Shown: positions 1 to 6,081 of the stretch, one piece after another
How positions within the stretch are numbered: position 1 is the first letter of the stretch
How the letters are laid out: every line of letters starts with the position of its first letter
From: Candidatus Merdenecus merdavium
Lineage (GTDB): Bacteria; Bacillota; Clostridia; Lachnospirales; Lachnospiraceae
DNA: 6,458 bases
NCBI GenBank assembly: GCA_018715425.1
Contig: DVLR01000044.1
Location: 1 to 6,458, forward strand
Direction of reading: 5' to 3'
Notes under the pieces: generated by a model
The model's database searches: none
The model's input: only the letters and a program-made list of their open reading frames with translations
Told to the model about the DNA's origin: nothing
Program-made: the position numbers and the translations under genes

Positions 1-23
1 CAACTCATAGATTGGCGGATATT

Positions 24-563
24 ATGGACTTTAAGACAAGTAAAACATATCAAAACTTACAGCAAGCGATGAACACCAAATCAGATACAGCAGTGAATTA
101 TATGATTTATGGTGAGACAGCCAAAGCAGAAGGTTATATAGAGATAGGAAATGTTTATGATGAATATGCATCACAAGAAAGAGAGCATGTTAAAATACTG
201 ATGCGTATTATGGGAGAAGGGGAATTACCTAATACCTCTAGGAATCTAAGGGAATCTGCTGATATCGAAGATTTTTTTTGGCAGAAGTTATTCATATCTT
301 ATGCGGATACTGCCAAAGAAGAAGGATTTGATGATATCGCTAAGATATTTGAAGGCATTGCCAGTGCTGATAGGCAACATGGATTCGTGTTTAATCAGTT
401 AGAAAAAAATGTGGATACGAATAGAGTATTTTGCAAGAACATTCAAGAAGTTTGGATCTGTATAAAATGTGGCAATGTATTCTGGGGATATTGTGCTCCA
501 GATATATGCCCCCTATGTGGATATCCTCAGGGATATTATCGGATAGATTGTACAAAATATTAG
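24..563 (+). CDS. Rubrerythrin-family protein with degenerate diiron site
   Basis: Rubrerythrins are cytoplasmic non-haem iron proteins of anaerobes that reduce hydrogen peroxide. They have an N-terminal four-helix ferritin-like diiron domain and a C-terminal rubredoxin domain. Numbered from ATG 24 (179 aa), helix 1 ends in AKAEGY (34-38), the second helix carries EREH (52-55), the fourth helix reads EEGFDDIAKIF then ADRQH (to 119), and the tail has CxxC pairs at C146/C149 and C162/C165, a complete rubredoxin-type iron site. Aligned from memory to Desulfovibrio vulgaris rubrerythrin, ligands E53, H56, E94 and H131 are kept (E52, H55, E82, H119) and E128 is aspartate (D116). E20 is lysine (K19) and E97 is phenylalanine (F85), so normal diiron chemistry is doubtful. 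ATG 24 is chosen because the spacing to the first ligand position matches the family. TTG 12 is in frame, and the frame is open to the window edge, so a start further upstream cannot be excluded. The family call is firm; peroxidase activity is not. Confidence 0.9.
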   Translation: MDFKTSKTYQNLQQAMNTKSDTAVNYMIYGETAKAEGYIEIGNVYDEYASQEREHVKILMRIMGEGELPNTSRNLRESADIEDFFWQKLFISYADTAKEEGFDDIAKIFEGIASADRQHGFVFNQLEKNVDTNRVFCKNIQEVWICIKCGNVFWGYCAPDICPLCGYPQGYYRIDCTKY

Positions 564-610
564 GAAGCTATACAATGGTCAATGTCACTTGCTTAGCGCG
601 TAATATCTTT

Positions 611-645
611 GGTTAGATTCTCTTTCATGGGGGTCTAACCACTTT
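611..645 (+). terminator. Rho-independent terminator after the rubrerythrin gene
   Basis: The arms GGTTAGA (611-617) and TCTAACC (634-640) pair perfectly. Pairing continues inward through 618-622 with 629-633, using G-U wobbles, to a 6-base loop. The stem is followed by ACTTTTT. It lies 48 bases after the rubrerythrin stop codon and isolates that gene from asnS. Confidence 0.75.
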
Positions 646-739
646 TTATCTATGAAAGGTATCCATATCAATCATTGTTTTTGACCGATTACACCTGTTT
701 GAAGGGTAAAAAAATTAGTAAAACAACGATAATATAGCC

Positions 740-768
740 TTGCAACTGCTTAGGGAATAGGATATACT
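740..768 (+). promoter_or_regulatory. Sigma-A-like promoter of asnS
   Basis: A -35 box TTGCAA (740-745) and a -10 box TATACT (763-768) are separated by exactly 17 bases. Transcription should start near 775. That places the 5' end of the mRNA directly at the base of the hairpin at 777-798 and gives a leader of only about 60 bases. The start site is inferred, not seen. Confidence 0.72.
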
Positions 769-774
769 ATAAAA

Positions 775-835
775 AAGACACAAGGACAGACTTGTGTCCT
801 TTCCATTACTATGGATGAAAGGACAGGGAATAAAA
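775..835 (+). promoter_or_regulatory. asnS leader with mutually exclusive hairpins over the RBS
   Basis: Segment B (TGTCCTT, 795-801) is complementary to two copies of AAGGACA: segment A (782-788) and segment C (819-825). Pairing upstream gives either A:B or the overlapping 8-bp hairpin GACACAAG/CTTGTGTC (777-784/791-798, 6-base loop). Pairing downstream gives a 9-bp stem TGTCCTTTC/GAAAGGACA (795-803/817-825), with a further CAT/ATG stem inside it. The downstream stem covers the purine-rich Shine-Dalgarno region (AAAGGACAGGGA, 818-829) before ATG 836, while the upstream stem leaves it free. This geometry suggests a translational on/off switch, but it may also be just a 5' stabilising stem. 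No T-box consensus (AGGGTGG-type) is present. The pairing is read directly; the regulatory role is inference. Confidence 0.5.
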
Positions 836-2227
836 ATGGATTTAATAACAGTACGTCAGTTGTATAAGAACAAAGAACAGTATCTAGATCAGAAGATAAA
901 AGTCGGTGGTTGGGTTCGAAGCAATCGTGACTCCAAGGCTTTTGGTTTCTTAGTGATAAATGATGGTACCTTTTTTGAGACACTTCAAATAGTATACCAT
1001 GACAGTATGAACAATTTTCAAGAGATTGCGAAAACCAACGTAGGGGCAGCTGTAATAATCGAAGGTACTCTTGTAGCAACGCCACAGGCTAAACAGCCCT
1101 TTGAAATTCAGGCAGATTCTGTAGTAATCGAAGGTACTTCAACTTCTGATTATCCACTACAGAAAAAAAGACATGGACTTGAGTATTTAAGAACCATAAG
1201 TCATTTACGTCCTAGAACAAATACATTCCAAGCGGTATTTCGTGTTCGTTCTTTAGTTGCTTATGCGATACATCAATTCTTTCAAGAAAGAGATTTTGTC
1301 TATGTTCATACACCACTCATCACTGCAAGTGATGCTGAAGGAGCAGGAGAGATGTTCCAGGTTACCACTTTGGATATAAATAATCCTCCTAGAACAGAAG
1401 ATGGACAGGTAGACTTTAAACAAGACTTTTTTGATAAACATACACATTTGACCGTTAGTGGTCAGTTAAATGGTGAAGCCTTTGCTCAAGCATTTAGAAA
1501 TATCTATACCTTTGGGCCAACCTTTCGAGCAGAGAACTCAAATACAACAAGACATGCCGCAGAGTTTTGGATGATTGAACCTGAAATTGCATTTGCAGAT
1601 TTAGATGATTTAATGGATTTAGCAGAATCTATGCTAAAATATATTATTAACTATGTATTAGAGCATGCTCCAGAAGAAATGAACTTCTTTAATTCATTTA
1701 TAGATAAAGGATTATTAGAGAGATTAAAAAATGTTGTAAGTTCAGATTTCATTCGACTTCCTTATACAAAAGCCGTAGAGCTATTAGAAGAACACAACGA
1801 CAAATTTGAATATAAGGTGCACTGGGGTTGTGATTTACAAACAGAGCACGAGAGATTCTTAACAGAAGAAATTTACAAAGGACCAGTTTTTGTTACAGAT
1901 TATCCAAAAGAAATTAAAGCTTATTACATGAAACAAAATGACGATAATAAAACAGTAGCAGCTACAGACTGCTTAGTACCTGGAATTGGTGAAATCATCG
2001 GTGGTAGCCAAAGGGAAGAAAACTATGATAAACTCCTTGCTAGAATGAAAGAGTTAAATCTTTCTGAAGAAGAATATGGTTTCTATTTAGACTTAAGAAA
2101 ATATGGAACCACGACTCATAGCGGATTTGGCCTTGGATTTGAACGTTGCGTTATGTATTTAACAGGAATGTCTAATATCCGTGATGTAATACCATTCCCA
2201 AGAACGGTTCATAACTGTGATATTTAA
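836..2227 (+). CDS. asnS: Asparaginyl-tRNA synthetase
   Basis: This cytoplasmic class IIb aminoacyl-tRNA synthetase joins asparagine to tRNA-Asn using ATP. The 463-aa product has the usual bacterial length (about 465). An N-terminal OB-fold anticodon-binding domain (about residues 15-105, starting KVGGWVRSNRDSKAFGF) is followed by the catalytic domain. That domain shows motif 1 (VYVHTPLIT, P160), motif 2 (GPTFRAENSNTTRH, about 227-240, with R231 and E233) and motif 3 (GFGLGFER, 430-437). The TRHAAEFWMIEPE stretch and the C-terminal PFPRT ending are typical of AsnRS and separate it from AspRS and LysRS. ATG 836 is chosen because it fits the family N-terminus and has AGGGA (825-829) six bases upstream. 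An in-frame GTG at 794 would add 14 residues, but it lies inside the leader hairpin. The gene is monocistronic, with its own promoter, switch-like leader and terminator. All motifs look intact. Confidence 0.97.
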   Translation: MDLITVRQLYKNKEQYLDQKIKVGGWVRSNRDSKAFGFLVINDGTFFETLQIVYHDSMNNFQEIAKTNVGAAVIIEGTLVATPQAKQPFEIQADSVVIEGTSTSDYPLQKKRHGLEYLRTISHLRPRTNTFQAVFRVRSLVAYAIHQFFQERDFVYVHTPLITASDAEGAGEMFQVTTLDINNPPRTEDGQVDFKQDFFDKHTHLTVSGQLNGEAFAQAFRNIYTFGPTFRAENSNTTRHAAEFWMIEPEIAFADLDDLMDLAESMLKYIINYVLEHAPEEMNFFNSFIDKGLLERLKNVVSSDFIRLPYTKAVELLEEHNDKFEYKVHWGCDLQTEHERFLTEEIYKGPVFVTDYPKEIKAYYMKQNDDNKTVAATDCLVPGIGEIIGGSQREENYDKLLARMKELNLSEEEYGFYLDLRKYGTTTHSGFGLGFERCVMYLTGMSNIRDVIPFPRTVHNCDI

Positions 2228-2238
2228 TTTTTATAAAG

Positions 2239-2270
2239 TAGACACTTCAAAAAGGAAGTGTCTATTTTTG
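2239..2270 (+). terminator. Strong rho-independent terminator after asnS
   Basis: A perfect 10-bp stem, TAGACACTTC (2239-2248) with GAAGTGTCTA (2255-2264), closes a 6-base AAAAAG loop and is followed directly by TTTTTG. It starts 12 bases after the asnS stop codon. Confidence 0.92.
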
Positions 2271-2314
2271 TCCAATTTTGAAAGGATGTGAACCTACAGG
2301 AATAGAACATTTGT

Positions 2315-2343
2315 TTGATAAAGAGGATAGCATATGATATAAT
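2315..2343 (+). promoter_or_regulatory. Near-consensus sigma-A promoter of the repair gene pair
   Basis: TTGATA (2315-2320) and a perfect TATAAT (2338-2343) are spaced by 17 bases. The predicted start near 2350 leaves a leader of about 34 bases before the GTG at 2384. No LexA-type or other operator palindrome was recognised around it, so damage induction is not evident. Confidence 0.8.
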
Positions 2344-2370
2344 AGGTAAGAATTAACGATAAAACACATT

Positions 2371-2379
2371 AGGAGGTGG
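2371..2379 (+). promoter_or_regulatory. RBS that fixes a GTG start
   Basis: AGGAGGTGG is nearly a full complement of the 16S rRNA 3' end. Its AGGAGG core ends 7 bases before GTG 2384. This supports GTG as the true start, since the encoded N-terminus MRFVHIADVH is exactly where the nuclease fold should begin. Confidence 0.85.
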
Positions 2380-2383
2380 TGGA

Positions 2384-3436
2384 GTGAGATTTGTGCATAT
2401 AGCAGACGTTCACTTAGGAATGCAGCCAGATCGGGGAAGAGCCTGGAGCGAAGAAAGAGGAAAGGATATATGGAGAAGTTTTGAGGGAGTGATTGACTTT
2501 ATTAAAAAAGAAAAAATAGATCTCTTACTTATTGCTGGTGATCTTTTTCATCATCAACCTTTAGTTCGCGAATTAAAAGAATTAAATTATCTATTCACTA
2601 CCATTCCCCAATGTAAAGTAGTGATTATGGCTGGGAACCATGATTATTTACGGAAGGATTCTAATTACTTAAGTTTCAAATTCTCAAAGAATGTTAACAT
2701 GTTTATGAGTAGAACCATGAGTAGTTTCTACTTTGAAGATATAGGTACAGAAGTTTTTGGGTTAAGCTACGACAGTAGAGAGATTTCATATCCTCTATAC
2801 CAAAATATTCATCCTTCCCATTCAGATCGGTTCAATATACTATTGGCTCACGGAGGCGACGATAAACATATCCCAATGAAGAAGGAAGAAATGTCTAAAT
2901 CGGGATTTCATTATATAGCCCTAGGCCATATACATAAACCAGAAATATTAATTCCAGATACCATGGCTTATGCAGGTTCCTTAGAACCCACTGATTGTAA
3001 TGACATGGGCTCTCGGGGATTTATACTAGGAGAGTGTAGAGGGAGTAAGGTTCGGATCCAACAAGTTTTTTGTAACTTAAGAACGTATGTAGAGCTTCAA
3101 ATTCAAGTAAATGGGGATACCACAAATATGGAACTAAGAGAGCTTGTTTCAAACCTCATAGAAGAAGATGGTGGAAACAATATTTACAAGGTACAAATAA
3201 TAGGATACAAAGATCCAGAGGTAGAGTTTGATCTAGACTCTATCTATCCTCTTGGTGATATTATATCCGTAGAGGATCAATCAGAGCCAGATTACGACTT
3301 TCAAAGACTTTCTAAACTACATGGAGATAACCTTATTGGGCGTTATATTCATCATTTTACACAGCAGGGGTTAGACGAGTCAAAAAAGAATGCCTTATAC
3401 TATGGAGTACAGGCTCTCTTAGACTCAAAGAGGTAA
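2384..3436 (+). CDS. SbcD/YhaO-like DNA repair exonuclease (metallophosphoesterase)
   Basis: This is the predicted nuclease partner of a Mre11-Rad50/SbcCD-type complex: a calcineurin-like phosphoesterase with two catalytic metal ions, usually manganese, that trims or opens DNA ends. All fold motifs are visible in the 350-aa product: D8-x-H10, GD (G52-D53), GNHD (84-87, with N85 and H86), H156 in LLAHGG, and GHIH (H182, H184). The catalytic domain spans about residues 1-215. The remaining roughly 135 residues are a less conserved cap or ATPase-binding region. Bacillus YhaO is about 400 aa, so this is a somewhat short member. The start is GTG with a very strong RBS. Its stop codon is 4 bases before the next ATG, and that gene's RBS overlaps its last codons, so the two are almost certainly translated together. 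Family membership is firm. Whether it belongs to SbcD proper or the YhaO branch is inferred from the unusual partner, so no symbol is given. Confidence 0.9.
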   Translation: MRFVHIADVHLGMQPDRGRAWSEERGKDIWRSFEGVIDFIKKEKIDLLLIAGDLFHHQPLVRELKELNYLFTTIPQCKVVIMAGNHDYLRKDSNYLSFKFSKNVNMFMSRTMSSFYFEDIGTEVFGLSYDSREISYPLYQNIHPSHSDRFNILLAHGGDDKHIPMKKEEMSKSGFHYIALGHIHKPEILIPDTMAYAGSLEPTDCNDMGSRGFILGECRGSKVRIQQVFCNLRTYVELQIQVNGDTTNMELRELVSNLIEEDGGNNIYKVQIIGYKDPEVEFDLDSIYPLGDIISVEDQSEPDYDFQRLSKLHGDNLIGRYIHHFTQQGLDESKKNALYYGVQALLDSKR

Positions 3437-3440
3437 GAAT

Positions 3441-5006
3441 ATGATATTAAGAGAACTATACATAGAAAGTTTTGGACAATTCAAAAAGACTCGTATCCTT
3501 TTAGGGGAGGGAATCCACGTAATCTACGGAGAGAATGAAACGGGTAAATCTACGATTCATGCCTTTATCAAAGGCATGCTCTTTGGAATTGAGCGGAAAA
3601 GGGGAAGGGCTGCTAAAAATGATACATATAGCAGGTATGAACCATGGGATCAGCCCAATTATTTTGCTGGAATGATTAGATTTAGTTGTGGAGATAAAAC
3701 TTTTCGTTTAGAACGAAATTTTGAAAAGTCCAGAAAGGAAGCTAGGCTTTTATGTGAGACAGATGGTGAAGAGCTATCTGTGGAACAAGGGGATTTAGAA
3801 ATGCTTTTAGATGGTTTGACAGAAAGTACATATGATAATACCATATCTATAGGTCAATTAAAGACCTATACAGATGAAAAACTTTCGTCGGCAGTCCAAA
3901 ATTATATGAGCAATTATGAGGATTCTGGAGATACTCAAGTAGATGTAGAAGCAGCCATTGGAGAACTTAAAAAGAAACAAAGAAAGTTAAACATAAAATA
4001 CCAAGAACTAAAATCAGAAGAGAAAAAGAAACGTCATGAAATTGAGATTCAACGTTCTTATATTCAGCAAGAGATTCAAAGTAAAGAGAGATTAAAGCAA
4101 GAGACTTTAAAACAATATGAAAGAGCAAAGGATGCCTTAATCAAAGAAGAACAAGAGCTGAAAAAGGGAGAGAAAGAACTAGAAGATGCTGTTCAAGAGC
4201 CTATTTTACCTTATTTTGTTATAGCACTCTTCGTGATCCTATTGGCAAGCTTTTTGCCTTCCATAGGTTTAAAGTTAGGATTTTCATTACTGGGTATAGG
4301 AGGGATACTCCTTCTATGGTTCATCCGAAAAAAACATCATAGGAATCTTCAAATCTTTAAAGATGGAAAAGATCAAAAGATCAATATGAGTAAAGAAGAA
4401 ACGTTAAAGGCCATGGTTCAACATAAAGATAAGCTTTCCTGGAGTTTAGATCGATTGGAAGAAGAGTTACAGGAACGTTATACCATGGAGTATAATAAAA
4501 AAGAGCTATTAGATGAGTGGATGAATATGACCGTAGAAGAAAAGGATATACAAGAGAAAATATCCAGTATTTCATTGGCTATAGATACCATAAAAATGCT
4601 TTCAGAAGATTTGGCAAAAGAAATGTCTGGGGATTTAGAATGGGAAATGTCATCGATATTAAAAGAGGTAACAAAAGGGCGATACCATCAAGTGAAATTA
4701 GATGAACATTTAGGGGTTACCCTCTATGAAGGATATCAAATGATACGTTTAGAGCAAGTGAGTAAAGGAACCATAGAACAGGTATATTTTGCTTTGCGAA
4801 TGGCAGTGACTAAGAAGTTTTGGACTACTCAGTCTATGCCTTTACTTTTTGATGAAAGCTTTGCCATGTATGATGAAAGCAGATTAATACAAGCACTACA
4901 TTGGTTATCTAAAAACAGCAAACAGAGCCTTATTTTTACCTGTCATAAAAGAGAAGAAGAATTGCTTAATCAAGAAGGAATACCTTACTCTACCATTCGG
5001 TTATGA
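3441..5006 (+). CDS. Small SbcC/YhaN-like ABC ATPase with central membrane hairpin
   Basis: This is the predicted ATPase partner of the upstream nuclease, built like Rad50/SbcC but only 521 aa (SbcC and YhaN are about 950-1050). The N-terminal lobe has Walker A GENETGKST (30-38) and a Q-loop glutamine in IGQL (Q139). A charged, helical, coiled-coil-like arm runs from about 165 to 252, followed by two hydrophobic segments (about 258-272 and 279-295) joined by a short PSIGLK turn and closed by RKKHHR. A returning arm runs from about 305 to 395. The C-terminal lobe has the ABC signature VSKGTIEQ (440-447), Walker B LLFDE (D471, E472), the D-loop MYDES and the H-loop histidine H502. No CxxC zinc hook exists anywhere in the protein. 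The hydrophobic hairpin is almost exactly central, where the hook would be, so membrane anchoring of the arm tips is inferred. Translation starts 4 bases after the nuclease stop, using AGAGG (about 3429-3433). The ATPase call is firm; membrane location and role are inference. Confidence 0.88.
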   Translation: MILRELYIESFGQFKKTRILLGEGIHVIYGENETGKSTIHAFIKGMLFGIERKRGRAAKNDTYSRYEPWDQPNYFAGMIRFSCGDKTFRLERNFEKSRKEARLLCETDGEELSVEQGDLEMLLDGLTESTYDNTISIGQLKTYTDEKLSSAVQNYMSNYEDSGDTQVDVEAAIGELKKKQRKLNIKYQELKSEEKKKRHEIEIQRSYIQQEIQSKERLKQETLKQYERAKDALIKEEQELKKGEKELEDAVQEPILPYFVIALFVILLASFLPSIGLKLGFSLLGIGGILLLWFIRKKHHRNLQIFKDGKDQKINMSKEETLKAMVQHKDKLSWSLDRLEEELQERYTMEYNKKELLDEWMNMTVEEKDIQEKISSISLAIDTIKMLSEDLAKEMSGDLEWEMSSILKEVTKGRYHQVKLDEHLGVTLYEGYQMIRLEQVSKGTIEQVYFALRMAVTKKFWTTQSMPLLFDESFAMYDESRLIQALHWLSKNSKQSLIFTCHKREEELLNQEGIPYSTIRL

Positions 5007-5054
5007 ATGACTTCGTAAGGAAAGAGGAATTTAAATATGCTACAACTCCTTTCT

Positions 5055-5085
5055 TTGGTCAGAATAAGAAGATCTATGGTATAAT
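5055..5085 (+). promoter_or_regulatory. Probable extended -10 promoter of nfo
   Basis: TGG directly precedes a perfect TATAAT (5080-5085), giving the extended -10 form TGnTATAAT. The best -35 candidate, TTGGTC (5055-5060), has a long 19-base spacer, which an extended -10 can tolerate. Transcription would start near 5092. No convincing terminator separates the ATPase gene from nfo, so nfo could be read both from here and by read-through from the repair-pair promoter. Confidence 0.65.
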
Positions 5086-5152
5086 AGTTGGTGTATAAAG
5101 TTTGAAATAAGATACCACAAGGAAGATAGGAATGATTTACAGTTAAAAAACT

Positions 5153-5158
5153 AGGAGG
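5153..5158 (+). promoter_or_regulatory. Ribosome binding site of nfo
   Basis: A consensus AGGAGG lies 5 bases before ATG 5164. It fixes the start at MLNIGSH, the standard N-terminus of endonuclease IV. Confidence 0.85.
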
Positions 5159-5163
5159 AAATC

Positions 5164-5994
5164 ATGTTAAATATAGGAAGTCATCTTTCGTCATCTAAGG
5201 GATTTGAGCATATGGGGAAAGAGGCCTTAAGTATTGGAGCCAATACGTTTCAGTTTTTCACTAGAAATCCAAGGGGAAGCAAAGCCAAAGCCATTGATGA
5301 AGATGATATTCATCGGTTTTTAAAATTTGCAAAAGAAAACCAGTTCACCACAATACTAGCTCATGCCCCTTATACCTTAAATCCATGTTCTGCAAAGGAA
5401 AGTACTAGAGAATTTGCACAAATAACCATGGAAGATGATATGAAAAGAATGGAATACATACCAGGTAACTTGTATAACTTTCATCCTGGTAGCCATGTAA
5501 AGCAAGGTTCCCAGATCGGTATTGAAATGATTGCAGAAACTCTGAATAAAATCTTGAAACCAGAGCAAACCACAACAGTTCTATTAGAGACCATGTCAGG
5601 TAAAGGGACGGAAGTCGGTAGAAACTTTGAAGAACTAGCTGCTATATTAGAAAGAGTGGAATTATCCCATCATATGGGTGTATGCTTAGACACTTGTCAT
5701 ATTTATGATGCAGGTTATGATATTGTAAATGATTTAGATGGAGTCCTTGAGGAGTTTGATTCCCTAATTGGACTGGATAAATTAAAAGCTATACACTTGA
5801 ATGACACTAAGAACCCCTTTAAGAGTCATAAGGATAGGCATGAAAAGATTGGAGAGGGATATTTAGGATTAGATGCTTTAGTGAAGGTAATCAATCATCC
5901 TGCCTTAAAAAACTTACCATTCTTTTTAGAGACTCCTAATGAACTGGATGGATATGCAAAAGAAATTCAGCTTTTAAAAGAACATGTGCAATAG
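5164..5994 (+). CDS. nfo: Endonuclease IV (apurinic/apyrimidinic endonuclease)
   Basis: This metal-dependent base-excision-repair enzyme cuts the phosphodiester bond 5' of abasic sites and removes blocked 3' ends such as those made by oxidative damage. The 276-aa product has the usual family length (about 280) and a single AP-endonuclease TIM-barrel domain. All nine residues matching the trinuclear zinc ligands of E. coli Nfo are visible: H67 (LAHAPY), H107 (NFHPGSH), E142 (LLETMSGKG), D176 and H179 (CLDTCHIYDAGYD), H211 (IHLNDTK), D224 and H226 (KDRHEKIGEGYLG) and E256 (FFLETPN). It therefore looks fully active. It follows the nuclease-ATPase pair on the same strand after a 157-base gap that holds its own probable promoter. 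It ends at a bidirectional terminator shared with prs. No odd features were seen. Confidence 0.97.
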   Translation: MLNIGSHLSSSKGFEHMGKEALSIGANTFQFFTRNPRGSKAKAIDEDDIHRFLKFAKENQFTTILAHAPYTLNPCSAKESTREFAQITMEDDMKRMEYIPGNLYNFHPGSHVKQGSQIGIEMIAETLNKILKPEQTTTVLLETMSGKGTEVGRNFEELAAILERVELSHHMGVCLDTCHIYDAGYDIVNDLDGVLEEFDSLIGLDKLKAIHLNDTKNPFKSHKDRHEKIGEGYLGLDALVKVINHPALKNLPFFLETPNELDGYAKEIQLLKEHVQ

Positions 5995-6019
5995 GATGAG
6001 CGTCCATCAGTCAAAAACA

Positions 6020-6081
6020 AAAAGCTCCAAAAGATAAAGCCCCACTTATCATAAAACTATGGTAAGTGGAGCTTCGTTTTT
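6020..6081. terminator. Bidirectional terminator between nfo and prs
   Basis: A long stem pairs 6037-6053 with 6058-6074 (arms AAGCCCCACTTATCATA and TATGGTAAGTGGAGCTT) with one C/A mismatch, one G-T pair and an AAAC tetraloop. On the + strand it is followed by CGTTTTT (6075-6081), ending nfo transcripts. A second copy of the arm, AAGCTCC (6023-6029), pairs perfectly with GGAGCTT (6068-6074). Read on the - strand, that alternative stem is followed by TTTTTGTTTTT, which suits prs. The + strand T-run overlaps the prs stop codon. Confidence 0.85.

Noticed and set aside
12..23. TTG at 12 as the rubrerythrin start
   Set aside because: The ATG at 24 gives the family-typical distance to the first ligand position. 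TTG adds four residues, with too little upstream sequence to judge a ribosome binding site.
681..709. TTGACC as a -35 box for an upstream asnS promoter
   Set aside because: No acceptable -10 box lies 16-18 bases downstream, whereas 740-768 is a much better promoter.
794..835. GTG at 794 as the asnS start
   Set aside because: It would add 14 non-family residues, lies within the leader hairpin arm and has no ribosome binding site at the right distance. ATG 836 fits the family.
750..1085. Open frame on the - strand opposite the asnS 5' end
   Set aside because: It is antisense to a certain gene, has no recognisable domain, and is one of several shadow frames expected in AT-rich coding DNA.
4517..4705. 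Short + strand open frame inside the ATPase gene
   Set aside because: It is an out-of-frame shadow of the returning coiled-coil arm and has no family resemblance.
3441..5006. A frameshifted or truncated full-length SbcC
   Set aside because: Walker A, Q-loop, signature, Walker B and H-loop all lie in one uninterrupted frame, and the arms are of similar length, so this is a genuine compact protein rather than a broken gene.
5012..5058. Possible hairpin AAAGAGGA with TCCTTTCTTT after the ATPase gene
   Set aside because: Pairing needs a bulge or several G-T pairs, the loop is long, and no T-run follows, so it is not called a terminator.
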